DNA from: Candidatus Fermentibacterota bacterium
Lineage (GTDB): Bacteria > Fermentibacterota > Fermentibacteria > Fermentibacterales > JCC-6
Assembly (NCBI GenBank): GCA_030607835.1
Contig: JAUWJE010000151.1
Location: 1 to 5,502, forward strand
Reading direction: 5' to 3'
Length of the DNA: 5,502 bases
Positions 1-5,331 of the stretch are shown here, one piece after another. A program made the translations under genes and the position numbers. Under the pieces are notes generated by a model, which ran no database searches, was not told the origin of the DNA, and saw only the letters and a list, made by a program, of their open reading frames with translations. Every line of letters starts with the position of its first letter. Positions within the stretch are counted from its first letter, which is position 1.

Positions 1-55
1 CTCTGGGGATCATATTCTCAAGCATCTCCAGCGCTTCATTGTACTCTCCATGCAT
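1..55 (-). CDS. Possible TPR-like protein, N-terminal fragment (runs off window edge)
   Basis: Reading leftward from an ATG at 55-53, 18 codons stay open to the window edge and give MHGEYNEALEMLENMIPR. The G-x-Y-x-x-A-L-x-x-L pattern matches helix B of a tetratricopeptide (TPR) repeat. The frame is the same as that of the kinase upstream, but it is separated from it by the kinase TAG (70-68) and a second in-frame stop, TGA (61-59). No good Shine-Dalgarno site precedes the ATG. A protein that starts halfway through a TPR is odd, so this may be a real start coupled to the kinase, a degraded gene, or chance. TPR proteins are protein-interaction scaffolds; nothing more can be said from 18 residues. 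Confidence 0.3.
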   Translation of the reverse strand, partial: MHGEYNEALEMLENMIPR

Positions 56-67
56 GATTCATGGTAT

Positions 68-2926
68 CTATCCAGGTTTGTTTCCTGAGAGGACTTCTTT
101 GATTTTTTCCAAAAGTTCTGCGGAACGATACGGTTTCTGAATGAATCCGGAAAGGGATTTGCCTTCGACCCTGTGGTCGATATCATGCGTGCTGAAACCA
201 CTGGAAATAATAACAGGAAGATCATTCCTGATACGTCGAATCTCCCGAAACACCTCATCTCCACTGAGATAAGGCATGGTTAGGTCAAGAATTGCGAGGA
301 TAATCTCATCAGCGTTTTCTTTGAAAAGTTCAACAGCCTTCTGGCCATCTGCAGCTGTTAGAACAGTGAATCCGTAGTTCTCCAGCATCTTGCGGCTGAC
401 GGAAAGTACGGTATCCTCGTCATCAGCCAGAAGGATTGTCCCGCTACAGCTCAATTTCCTCTCAGCTGTCTCCGTTTCACTGCTGACATCCCCCTGATCA
501 TCTCCCTCGAGTGCGGGGAAGAGAACCATGAATGTTGTACCCTTGCCTGGTTTACTGCTCAATTTGATAGCGCCATTGTGACTGCGCATAATTCCGAGTA
601 CAGCGGATAGCCCGAGACCCCTTCCGGTGAATTTGGTGGTAAAAAACGGATCAAACAGCCTGGATCTGGTATCTTTATTCATCCCGCAACCTGTATCAGC
701 GACTTCAATGTAGATAAACATGCCCTCTGAAAGCTCATCTGACATCTCAGTATCTCTGAAGCATTTCATATCACAATATTTGGCTCCTGTAGTGATCGCA
801 ATAATACCGCTCTTCTCTTCCAGGGCTTCTGAAGCGTTTGTAATGAGATTCATCAGAACCTGTCGCACCTGAGTAGCATCGGCCAGAATCAACGGAAGCT
901 CATCTGCCAGTCTGAACCTGAGAGTCGCCTTCTTGGAAATACCCACTTCGAGCATGTGAGTGAGTTCAACGATTACTTTGTTCAGATTCAGAGGTGCAAT
1001 CTCGAAACTCCCCCTGCCGGAGTAGGCAAGCATCTGACGCGAAAGCTCAGCAGCTCTTCTCGCGGCTGTTATTATCTCCTTCACAGATTCCCTTGCGGGA
1101 CTGGTTCCTGGCAGTGACATCAATGCCAGATCAGCATTTCCGAGAATGGTCATCAGAATATTGTTGAAATCATGCGCAATTCCACCCGCGAGTACTCCAA
1201 GGCTCTCCAGCTTCTGAGTATGCTGGACCTGAGCCTGCAGCAGACGGTGTTCCTCCTCCGCTTTCTTGCGTTTGGTTGTATCGCGAATAACGGCAATAGT
1301 ACTGTCTACGCCATATGGTGCCAACCTGGCTTCAAAATAATTATATCCATAAGGAAGATCCAGCTGATACTCCACGGACCGGACCTCACCAGTCGACAGA
1401 ACAGTTTCAATACAGGCAAATATCTCTTCAATTTTCTCATCAGGTATTCCAAGGTCTCTGATGTTACTGCCTACAACCCTGTCCGCCGCAATGGCAAGTT
1501 TATCTTCATTCAAAGCTACGAATTCAAGCAATGTTCCATCTCTTGAAAGCACGAACATCATGTCCGGCATCGCTTTGAGGAGCGCTTCCTTCCCGTGAAG
1601 ACTCTGTTCAAGCTCCGCCTGTGTGTTCTTCAGTTCGGATATATCCAGAACTGAACAGATACTTTTATCGGTATTTGGTATCAAATAAACATTCAGATGC
1701 ATTTCCTTCACCGTGCCATCACGGTCGATGAGTCGGAAATCGTATTCATTTGGAGCTGATCCGGGTTTCTCCCGCCTGTCATTATGGTACTTTTTCATCC
1801 TCTCAAGATCTTCCGGCACAATGAATTCCGTCCAGCTCTTCTTTCCCTCGATCTCATCTCTGGAATATCCGGAAAGCCGTTCAAAACCCTGGTTGGCAAG
1901 TGAGATTACAGTATCCTTCTCTACTATCACCATGGCGGTGCCTGTATTCTCAAAAACCGTCCTGTAGCGCTCTTCGCTCTCCCGAAGCGCTTTTTCGGAC
2001 ATATGCCGCTGAGTAATATCAATAGCGACACCTCCTATCAGAGGAGGTTTACCTTCCCTGTCTATTCGAAACGAGTGCACTTCAACAATCAGCTCATTCT
2101 TATCCTTATCAAGAACCTTCTTCTCAAGTAAATAATACCCCTTTTCCATGGTCCTTCGATCAGCTTCGATCATCTGTCTGGCAAACTCATCGTTGTACAG
2201 CTCTACCGGCGTTCTGCCGATACACTCGTCTGCAATCCCGAATGCTTCACTGAAATACTTGTTTACATGAAGGTACACAGAATTCGCGTCTCTTATGAAC
2301 GCGGCTCCGGGAAAATGGTCCATGAAAGCCTCCAGCAGCAGCTGAGATTCTTTCATTGCTTCAACGGAATAATTCCTGCTTCTCTCTACTTCTATTCCGT
2401 GAAGAGCATATGCAATATCTTCAGTAATTTCTTTGAAGAGAGCCTGCTGCTCTTTGTCCATCCTGTAATTCCTGGGAAAACCGGCGGAGATTATTCCATA
2501 TATGGTTCCATCATGTTCCAGTCTTGCTGTATAGTTCTCCAGGTGCCTGTACTTCTTTGTGTTCAACGAACATTCTTCGCATGAAGAAATGATTTCACTG
2601 CTAAATACGATACCGGGCTTCTCCAATGCATTCAGAACACACCGTGGAAGACAATCTGATTTGATCAGTTTCAGCAATTTCCTGAAATCCTTACCAATTC
2701 CAGCCTCAGTGGAGTCAATGACATTGCCATCCCTGTTCATGAGCAGAATCCAGCTGTAGTCGTAACCGCCTGATCCGGTGAGCAGGCAGCAGCTCTTACG
2801 TATCAAAATGGCGGGATCCTTCTCCCTGGTTATTAGCTTATCAACCTCCTTGATAGACCGGACGACATTATTCAGGTATTCTATGCGCTTCTCATTCTTC
2901 TTCCCCGTTTTCTCCTTTTTGGCCAC
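68..2926 (-). CDS. Hybrid sensor histidine kinase (GAF-PAS-PAS-PAS-HisKA-HATPase-receiver)
   Basis: A predicted soluble signalling kinase of 952 residues with no transmembrane segment. Domains in order: a GAF-like sensor (about 15-180) with cysteine pairs C92/C96 and C116/C119; PAS1 (about 190-308); PAS2 (about 315-432); PAS3 (about 445-555), with a coiled linker at 551-575; HisKA (about 565-640) with the phospho-acceptor H585 in GGIAHDFNNIL; and HATPase (about 680-805). The HATPase has an N-box LMNLITNASEA (N693/N697), G1 box DTGCGM (744-749), F-box FDPFF and G2 box GRGLGL (768-773). The C-terminal receiver (about 829-948) has acidic D835/D836, phospho-acceptor D881 in LDLTMP, S908 and K931 in QKP, so all phosphorelay residues are present. 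In this family ATP-dependent autophosphorylation of His is followed by transfer to the receiver Asp. The GTG at 2926 is preferred because GGGAGG lies 4 nt upstream. An ATG start at 3025 would add 33 residues encoded by AT-rich promoter-like DNA. No DNA-binding output domain is present, so a further partner (Hpt or regulator) outside the window is likely. The ligand is unknown. Confidence 0.95.
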   Translation of the reverse strand: MAKKEKTGKKNEKRIEYLNNVVRSIKEVDKLITREKDPAILIRKSCCLLTGSGGYDYSWILLMNRDGNVIDSTEAGIGKDFRKLLKLIKSDCLPRCVLNALEKPGIVFSSEIISSCEECSLNTKKYRHLENYTARLEHDGTIYGIISAGFPRNYRMDKEQQALFKEITEDIAYALHGIEVERSRNYSVEAMKESQLLLEAFMDHFPGAAFIRDANSVYLHVNKYFSEAFGIADECIGRTPVELYNDEFARQMIEADRRTMEKGYYLLEKKVLDKDKNELIVEVHSFRIDREGKPPLIGGVAIDITQRHMSEKALRESEERYRTVFENTGTAMVIVEKDTVISLANQGFERLSGYSRDEIEGKKSWTEFIVPEDLERMKKYHNDRREKPGSAPNEYDFRLIDRDGTVKEMHLNVYLIPNTDKSICSVLDISELKNTQAELEQSLHGKEALLKAMPDMMFVLSRDGTLLEFVALNEDKLAIAADRVVGSNIRDLGIPDEKIEEIFACIETVLSTGEVRSVEYQLDLPYGYNYFEARLAPYGVDSTIAVIRDTTKRKKAEEEHRLLQAQVQHTQKLESLGVLAGGIAHDFNNILMTILGNADLALMSLPGTSPARESVKEIITAARRAAELSRQMLAYSGRGSFEIAPLNLNKVIVELTHMLEVGISKKATLRFRLADELPLILADATQVRQVLMNLITNASEALEEKSGIIAITTGAKYCDMKCFRDTEMSDELSEGMFIYIEVADTGCGMNKDTRSRLFDPFFTTKFTGRGLGLSAVLGIMRSHNGAIKLSSKPGKGTTFMVLFPALEGDDQGDVSSETETAERKLSCSGTILLADDEDTVLSVSRKMLENYGFTVLTAADGQKAVELFKENADEIILAILDLTMPYLSGDEVFREIRRIRNDLPVIISSGFSTHDIDHRVEGKSLSGFIQKPYRSAELLEKIKEVLSGNKPG

Positions 2927-2930
2927 TGAT

Positions 2931-2936
2931 CCTCCC
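2931..2936 (-). promoter_or_regulatory. Ribosome-binding site that fixes the kinase start at GTG
   Basis: On the minus strand GGGAGG is followed by ATCA and then the GTG start codon at 2926-2924. This is the only strong Shine-Dalgarno match near the 5' end of the frame. The alternative ATG at 3025-3023 has no comparable site and would place the divergent promoter region inside the coding sequence. Confidence 0.7.
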
Positions 2937-2948
2937 AGGCATCTATAA

Positions 2949-2977
2949 TTGGAATAATACCTATTTGAGTATATTGT
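2949..2977 (+). promoter_or_regulatory. Possible sigma-70-like promoter for the plus-strand operon
   Basis: TTGGAA (2949-2954) and TATTGT (2972-2977) are separated by 17 bp. Each matches 4 of 6 bases of the -35 and -10 consensus. It would start transcription about 60 nt before the nitroreductase ATG. The whole 2940-2990 stretch is AT-rich, so other hexamer choices (for example TATAAT at 2944-2949, without a -35) cannot be excluded. Confidence 0.25.
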
Positions 2978-3003
2978 ATAAATATGATTCTCATGCAAGT
3001 AAA
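2975..3003 (-). promoter_or_regulatory. Possible sigma-70-like promoter for the hybrid kinase
   Basis: On the minus strand TTTACT (3003-2998) and TATACA (2980-2975) are 17 bp apart, each matching 4 of 6 consensus bases. The predicted start of transcription lies about 40 nt upstream of the GTG start and leaves room for the GGGAGG ribosome-binding site. It overlaps the tentative promoter of the opposite strand, so the two transcripts could compete for polymerase. The assignment is by eye only. Confidence 0.35.
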
Positions 3004-3016
3004 CAGTCCGAACTGT
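3003..3016. promoter_or_regulatory. 14-bp palindrome, operator-like site in the divergent promoter region
   Basis: ACAGTCCGAACTGT is an inverted repeat: the arms ACAGT and ACTGT are perfectly complementary, the central CG is also symmetric, and only one base pair of the 14 breaks the symmetry. It abuts the tentative kinase -35 element and lies 31 bp before the nitroreductase start codon. That is a typical place for a dimeric regulator to activate the kinase or repress the operon. As RNA it would form only a weak 5-bp hairpin, so a DNA-level operator is more likely. No regulator family can be named from the sequence. Confidence 0.35.
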
Positions 3017-3047
3017 GACGGGCAATTAACCTGGAAGAGTACTCATT

Positions 3048-3722
3048 ATGAAAATGTTAACCATCATGTTGCTCCATCTTATTCTCTACGTTTCTGCCTG
3101 CGCCGCCAGTCCTCACTCTACTGTAATCCTGCTCCCTGAACCTTCTCCGGACAGCGGCATCTCTGTTGAGGAAGTAATCGAATCAAGGCGGTCAATCCGC
3201 ACGTATGCTTCTGAGAGTCTCTTTCTGTCAGAACTCTCAAGGCTGCTCCACTCGTCGCAGGGTATCACTTCAGAGCGTGGATTCAGAGCAGCACCCTCAG
3301 CGGGTGCTACTTTTCCGCTTTCCATTCTTGTCATTGTAGAAAATGTCGACTCTCTGGAAGCAGGGATTTACGCGTATGAACCTTCAAATGAATCCCTTAC
3401 GGCGATCAGAATGGGGTACTTCCTTGATGAGCTTTCCGATGCTGCACTCGGGCAGTCCTGTGTGAGAAATGTGCCTGCAGTTATAGCTATTACCGCGGAA
3501 TACAGCATCACAACCTCAGTCTACGGAAATCGCGGCAAAACCTATGTCCACATGGAAGCGGGGCATGTTTCACAGAATATCTATCTCCAGTGTACCGCAA
3601 TGGGACTCGGCACAGTAGCAGTCGGAGCGTTCAGCGACAACGCAATCAGCGAGATACTCAACCTCGCGGATAATGAAACACCGCTCTATCTTATGCCTGT
3701 CGGCAGACTGATTGAACCCTAA
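3048..3722 (+). CDS. Exported SagB-type nitroreductase-family oxidoreductase (possible lipoprotein)
   Basis: A 224-residue flavin-dependent oxidoreductase of the SagB/ThcOx branch of the nitroreductase superfamily. These enzymes bind FMN; the substrate here is unknown. Family landmarks in order: ESRRSIRTY (R47, R48, S49, R51, the usual FMN phosphate/ring contact region), SQGIT, APSAGATFPL (82-91), AGIYAYEP (105-112), GQSCVRNVPA, RGKTYVHMEAGHVSQN (162-177), GLGTVAVGAF (186-195) and the ending PLYLMPVGR. The catalytic domain is full length. It is preceded by a hydrophobic Sec-type leader (residues 1-20). VSAC (15-18) is a plausible lipobox with C18 as lipidation site; signal peptidase I cleavage just after it is the alternative. 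There is no twin-arginine motif. The start is supported by GGAAGAG 8 nt upstream. It is the first gene of the operon. No cyclodehydratase or precursor peptide gene lies nearby, so a role in azole peptide synthesis is not supported. Confidence 0.88.
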   Translation: MKMLTIMLLHLILYVSACAASPHSTVILLPEPSPDSGISVEEVIESRRSIRTYASESLFLSELSRLLHSSQGITSERGFRAAPSAGATFPLSILVIVENVDSLEAGIYAYEPSNESLTAIRMGYFLDELSDAALGQSCVRNVPAVIAITAEYSITTSVYGNRGKTYVHMEAGHVSQNIYLQCTAMGLGTVAVGAFSDNAISEILNLADNETPLYLMPVGRLIEP

Positions 3723-3738
3723 CGAACGCTGGTGATAT

Positions 3739-4011
3739 ATGCGGACTGATTTTCTGAAAGTGCTGCTGCGTAAGCTCTCCACTCCACTTTACACGATCAG
3801 GATCAGTAACTGCAGAGCTGTGCTTACTGGCGGAAAAGTTTCTCGACCTTTCCTCAGGGATTGCACTGAAATAGTCCGGCAGAGAGATATCCAGAACGGA
3901 TGGATCTGGGGATTGCGAACGGGAAACGGTGTCAGACTGGATTTCTCTTCTAATATCAGTAAAGAAGACCGTCAGCGTTTCAGAAACATCATGGCCATAC
4001 ATGCGAACTAA
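3739..4011 (+). CDS. Small DUF3634-like protein, function unknown
   Basis: A 90-residue basic protein. From about residue 17 it follows the pattern I recall for DUF3634 proteins: a beta-strand with a G-G-K turn (residues 31-33), P-F-L near 37-39, then I-W-G-L-R, G-V-R-L-D-F-S-S-N-I-S (64-74) and the closing D-R-Q-R-F-R-N-I (77-84). Known DUF3634 members from gammaproteobacteria usually begin with a transmembrane helix. Here the N-terminus (FLKVLLRKL) is short and amphipathic, so the protein is probably soluble or only peripherally membrane-associated. The start has a weak ribosome-binding site (GGTGA, 3 nt spacing). It lies 16 nt after the nitroreductase stop and overlaps the next gene by 11 nt, which argues that it is a real operon member. 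No biochemical role is known. The family call rests on remembered pattern similarity, not a search. Confidence 0.65.
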   Translation: MRTDFLKVLLRKLSTPLYTIRISNCRAVLTGGKVSRPFLRDCTEIVRQRDIQNGWIWGLRTGNGVRLDFSSNISKEDRQRFRNIMAIHAN

Positions 4012-4351
4012 TAAAAATGAATCAATGTACGTAAGAATATACAGCGCTGTGAGGTTGATACCTTCAGGCAAAGTGGCCACTTATGGCCAGATCTCCAGGA
4101 TAGCAGGCAGGTGCTCCGCAAGGAATGTGGGCTACGCGATGTCATCAACCCCGTTCGGAAGCGATATCCCCTGGCACAGAGTCATCAACAGCAGAGGTAT
4201 GGTCAGCATCAGGAGCGATGGAGGAGCGTGCTCCGCTCAGCGTCAGCTTCTTGAAGGTGAAGGGGTTCTGTTCAACGAAAAGGATCGCGTGAATCTTGAT
4301 ATTTATGGCTGGGAAGGCCCCGCACCTTTGATGAAAGGTGAAACCGAATGA
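4001..4351 (+). CDS. Alkyltransferase-like protein (ATL), O6-alkylguanine lesion sensor
   Basis: A 116-residue protein equal to the DNA-binding domain of O6-methylguanine-DNA methyltransferase. It shows IPSGKVATYGQI (20-31), the helix-turn-helix ARNVGYAM (40-47), and PWHRVINSRG (57-66) where true alkyltransferases have P-C-H-R-V. W58 replaces the acceptor Cys, which defines the ATL class (E. coli YbaZ, fission yeast Atl1). Y28 and R41 correspond to the nucleotide-flipping Tyr and Arg-finger residues and are kept. Known ATLs bind O6-alkylguanine without repairing it and direct it to nucleotide excision repair. The chosen ATG (4001) overlaps the end of the preceding gene by 11 nt. An ATG at 4025 is the alternative, giving 108 residues. 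Neither has a clear Shine-Dalgarno site, so translational coupling is likely. An upstream in-frame ATG at 3929 would add 24 residues unlike the family and is rejected. The C-terminus overlaps the methyltransferase start by 4 nt (ATGA). Confidence 0.93.
   Translation: MRTNKNESMYVRIYSAVRLIPSGKVATYGQISRIAGRCSARNVGYAMSSTPFGSDIPWHRVINSRGMVSIRSDGGACSAQRQLLEGEGVLFNEKDRVNLDIYGWEGPAPLMKGETE
4323..4340 (+). promoter_or_regulatory. Perfect hairpin covering the methyltransferase ribosome-binding site
   Basis: CACCTTT (4323-4329) and AAAGGTG (4334-4340) form a perfect 7-bp stem with a GATG loop. The right arm contains most of the AGGTGA Shine-Dalgarno site (4336-4341) of the methyltransferase, whose ATG is at 4348. 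The left arm pairs directly with it. In free mRNA the site should be masked. Ribosomes finishing the ATL gene pass through the hairpin and would expose it, giving translational coupling. No poly-U tract follows, so it is not a terminator. The structure is seen directly; the regulatory role is inferred. Confidence 0.55.
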
Positions 4352-5301
4352 CTAAGAAAAATAACCGGGACTGGTCGGAAAAGGACCTCAGGAAGATGAT
4401 TGTCGACCAGAGGCGATTCATGTGGCGTGATGACATGATCGATCGGATATCATCATCCCTGAACCTTAAACATGGCATGACCGCAATCGACGTCGGCTGC
4501 GGACTCGGTTACCTGGGCTGGACCTTCTGGAAACACTTCGGAGAAGGTGGAACCTACATAGGAGTGGACTGCTCGGAAAAACTGCTCAAAGATGCGCGAG
4601 AAATGTCCGAAGAATGGTCTGTTGGTGGAAATGCCTGTTTCCTCCGAGGGGGAGCCTATACTATACCACTTCAAGATGCATGCTCGGACTGGACCATGTG
4701 CCAGACCCTCCTCATGCACCTTGAAAAACCGGAGGCAGCGCTTGCGGAAATGATCCGGATAACAAAGCCGGGTGGTGCTGTCATGTGCATGGAGCCTGAC
4801 AACCTCTCCTCTTCTCTTGCTGTACCTTTCTCCTCCCGTCCATCCATTACTCTGAAAGAGCGAATGTTCTGGTTCAAGGCCTGGCTTATCTGGGCCGAAG
4901 GCAGGAAACGTCTTGGGAAGGGAGACTACGGTATCGCCTCGAAGGTTCCGAAAATGATGGCTGACGCGGGGCTGGTCGGAATCGATTGCAGATGCAACGA
5001 CATACCCGGGTTCATCCAGCCTCCATACGAAACTGAAGCTCAGAGGTACTGGCTGGATAAAATGCGTGAACATCTTGAGGAAAGGGATGAGGAGGATGAA
5101 AAACGCTCGTGGAAAGAGTACAAGGAGTGTTTTATCGCCGGGGGCGGTTCCCAATCAACCTTTTACAGGATCAGAAAACTTGCTGAGCGCATTCGCGAGA
5201 TCAATACCGGGATAATTCTCGACCAGATCAGGTCAGGTTCCTATTATGCAGGTCCTCGCCCTAAGGGATTTTTCTGCTTAACGGGGTTCGTACCGGAATA
5301 A
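4348..5301 (+). CDS. Class I SAM-dependent methyltransferase, substrate unknown
   Basis: A 317-residue methyltransferase of the Rossmann-fold (UbiE/Methyltransf_11-like) type. Motif I is AIDVGCGLGYLG (46-57); the acidic residue that usually binds the SAM ribose is D74 at the end of strand 2 (YIGVDCS). The motif II/III region reads IPLQDACSDWTMCQTLLMHL (106-125), followed by PEAALAEMIRITKPGGAV (128-145), the typical 'conserved hydrophobic plus KPGG' segment. The SAM domain ends near 165. A further ~150 residues follow, with a Trp-rich helix (170-187), a highly charged segment (about 240-260) and a closing strand FFCLTGFVPE. This C-terminal part probably holds the substrate site; I cannot assign a substrate from it. 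No signal peptide, so cytoplasmic. The start codon overlaps the ATL stop (ATGA) and has AGGTGA 6 nt upstream inside a hairpin. It is the last gene of the operon. Confidence 0.9.
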   Translation: MTKKNNRDWSEKDLRKMIVDQRRFMWRDDMIDRISSSLNLKHGMTAIDVGCGLGYLGWTFWKHFGEGGTYIGVDCSEKLLKDAREMSEEWSVGGNACFLRGGAYTIPLQDACSDWTMCQTLLMHLEKPEAALAEMIRITKPGGAVMCMEPDNLSSSLAVPFSSRPSITLKERMFWFKAWLIWAEGRKRLGKGDYGIASKVPKMMADAGLVGIDCRCNDIPGFIQPPYETEAQRYWLDKMREHLEERDEEDEKRSWKEYKECFIAGGGSQSTFYRIRKLAERIREINTGIILDQIRSGSYYAGPRPKGFFCLTGFVPE

Positions 5302-5310
5302 ACACTGCCT

Positions 5311-5331
5311 TATCCCGGCACGGATATTATT
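5311..5331 (+). terminator. Weak terminator-like hairpin after the operon
   Basis: TATCC (5311-5315) can pair with GGATA (5322-5326) around a 6-nt loop. An alternative pairing uses TAT and CCG with a bulged C. The stem is followed by TTATTT. It sits in the 30-bp gap between two convergent stop codons, where a plus-strand terminator is expected. The stem is short, so efficiency is doubtful. Confidence 0.3.

Noticed and set aside
10..264. Minus-strand 84-codon frame overlapping the kinase 3' end
   Set aside because: It overlaps the well-conserved receiver domain in another frame and has no domain signature.
1172..1546. Plus-strand 124-codon frame inside the kinase
   Set aside because: Antisense to the HisKA/PAS3 coding region, no domain features; a shadow.
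2982..2996. Fur-box-like AT-rich stretch (TGAGAATCATATT on the minus strand)
   Set aside because: Only loosely resembles the repeat pattern of a Fur site, and the surrounding AT-rich promoter DNA makes such matches likely by chance.
2927..3025. N-terminal extension of the kinase to an ATG at 3025 (33 more residues)
   Set aside because: No ribosome-binding site, composition rich in Tyr and Asn from AT-rich promoter-like DNA, and a strong GGGAGG precedes the GTG at 2926.
3048..3722. TOMM/azole peptide biosynthesis role for the SagB-like protein
   Set aside because: No cyclodehydratase, docking protein or precursor peptide in the window, and the protein carries an export signal; the broader exported-nitroreductase group fits better.
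3691..4080. Minus-strand 129-codon frame opposite the DUF3634-like and ATL genes
   Set aside because: Antisense to two better supported, coupled genes; no recognisable protein features.
4001..4351. Active O6-methylguanine-DNA methyltransferase
   Set aside because: The acceptor Cys in the P-C-H-R-V motif is Trp, so alkyl transfer is not possible by the known mechanism.
4453..5154. Long minus-strand open frame (233 codons) opposite the methyltransferase
   Set aside because: It lies antisense to a gene with clear SAM-binding motifs, shows no recognisable domain, and is rich in Phe, Arg and Pro as expected of an antisense shadow.
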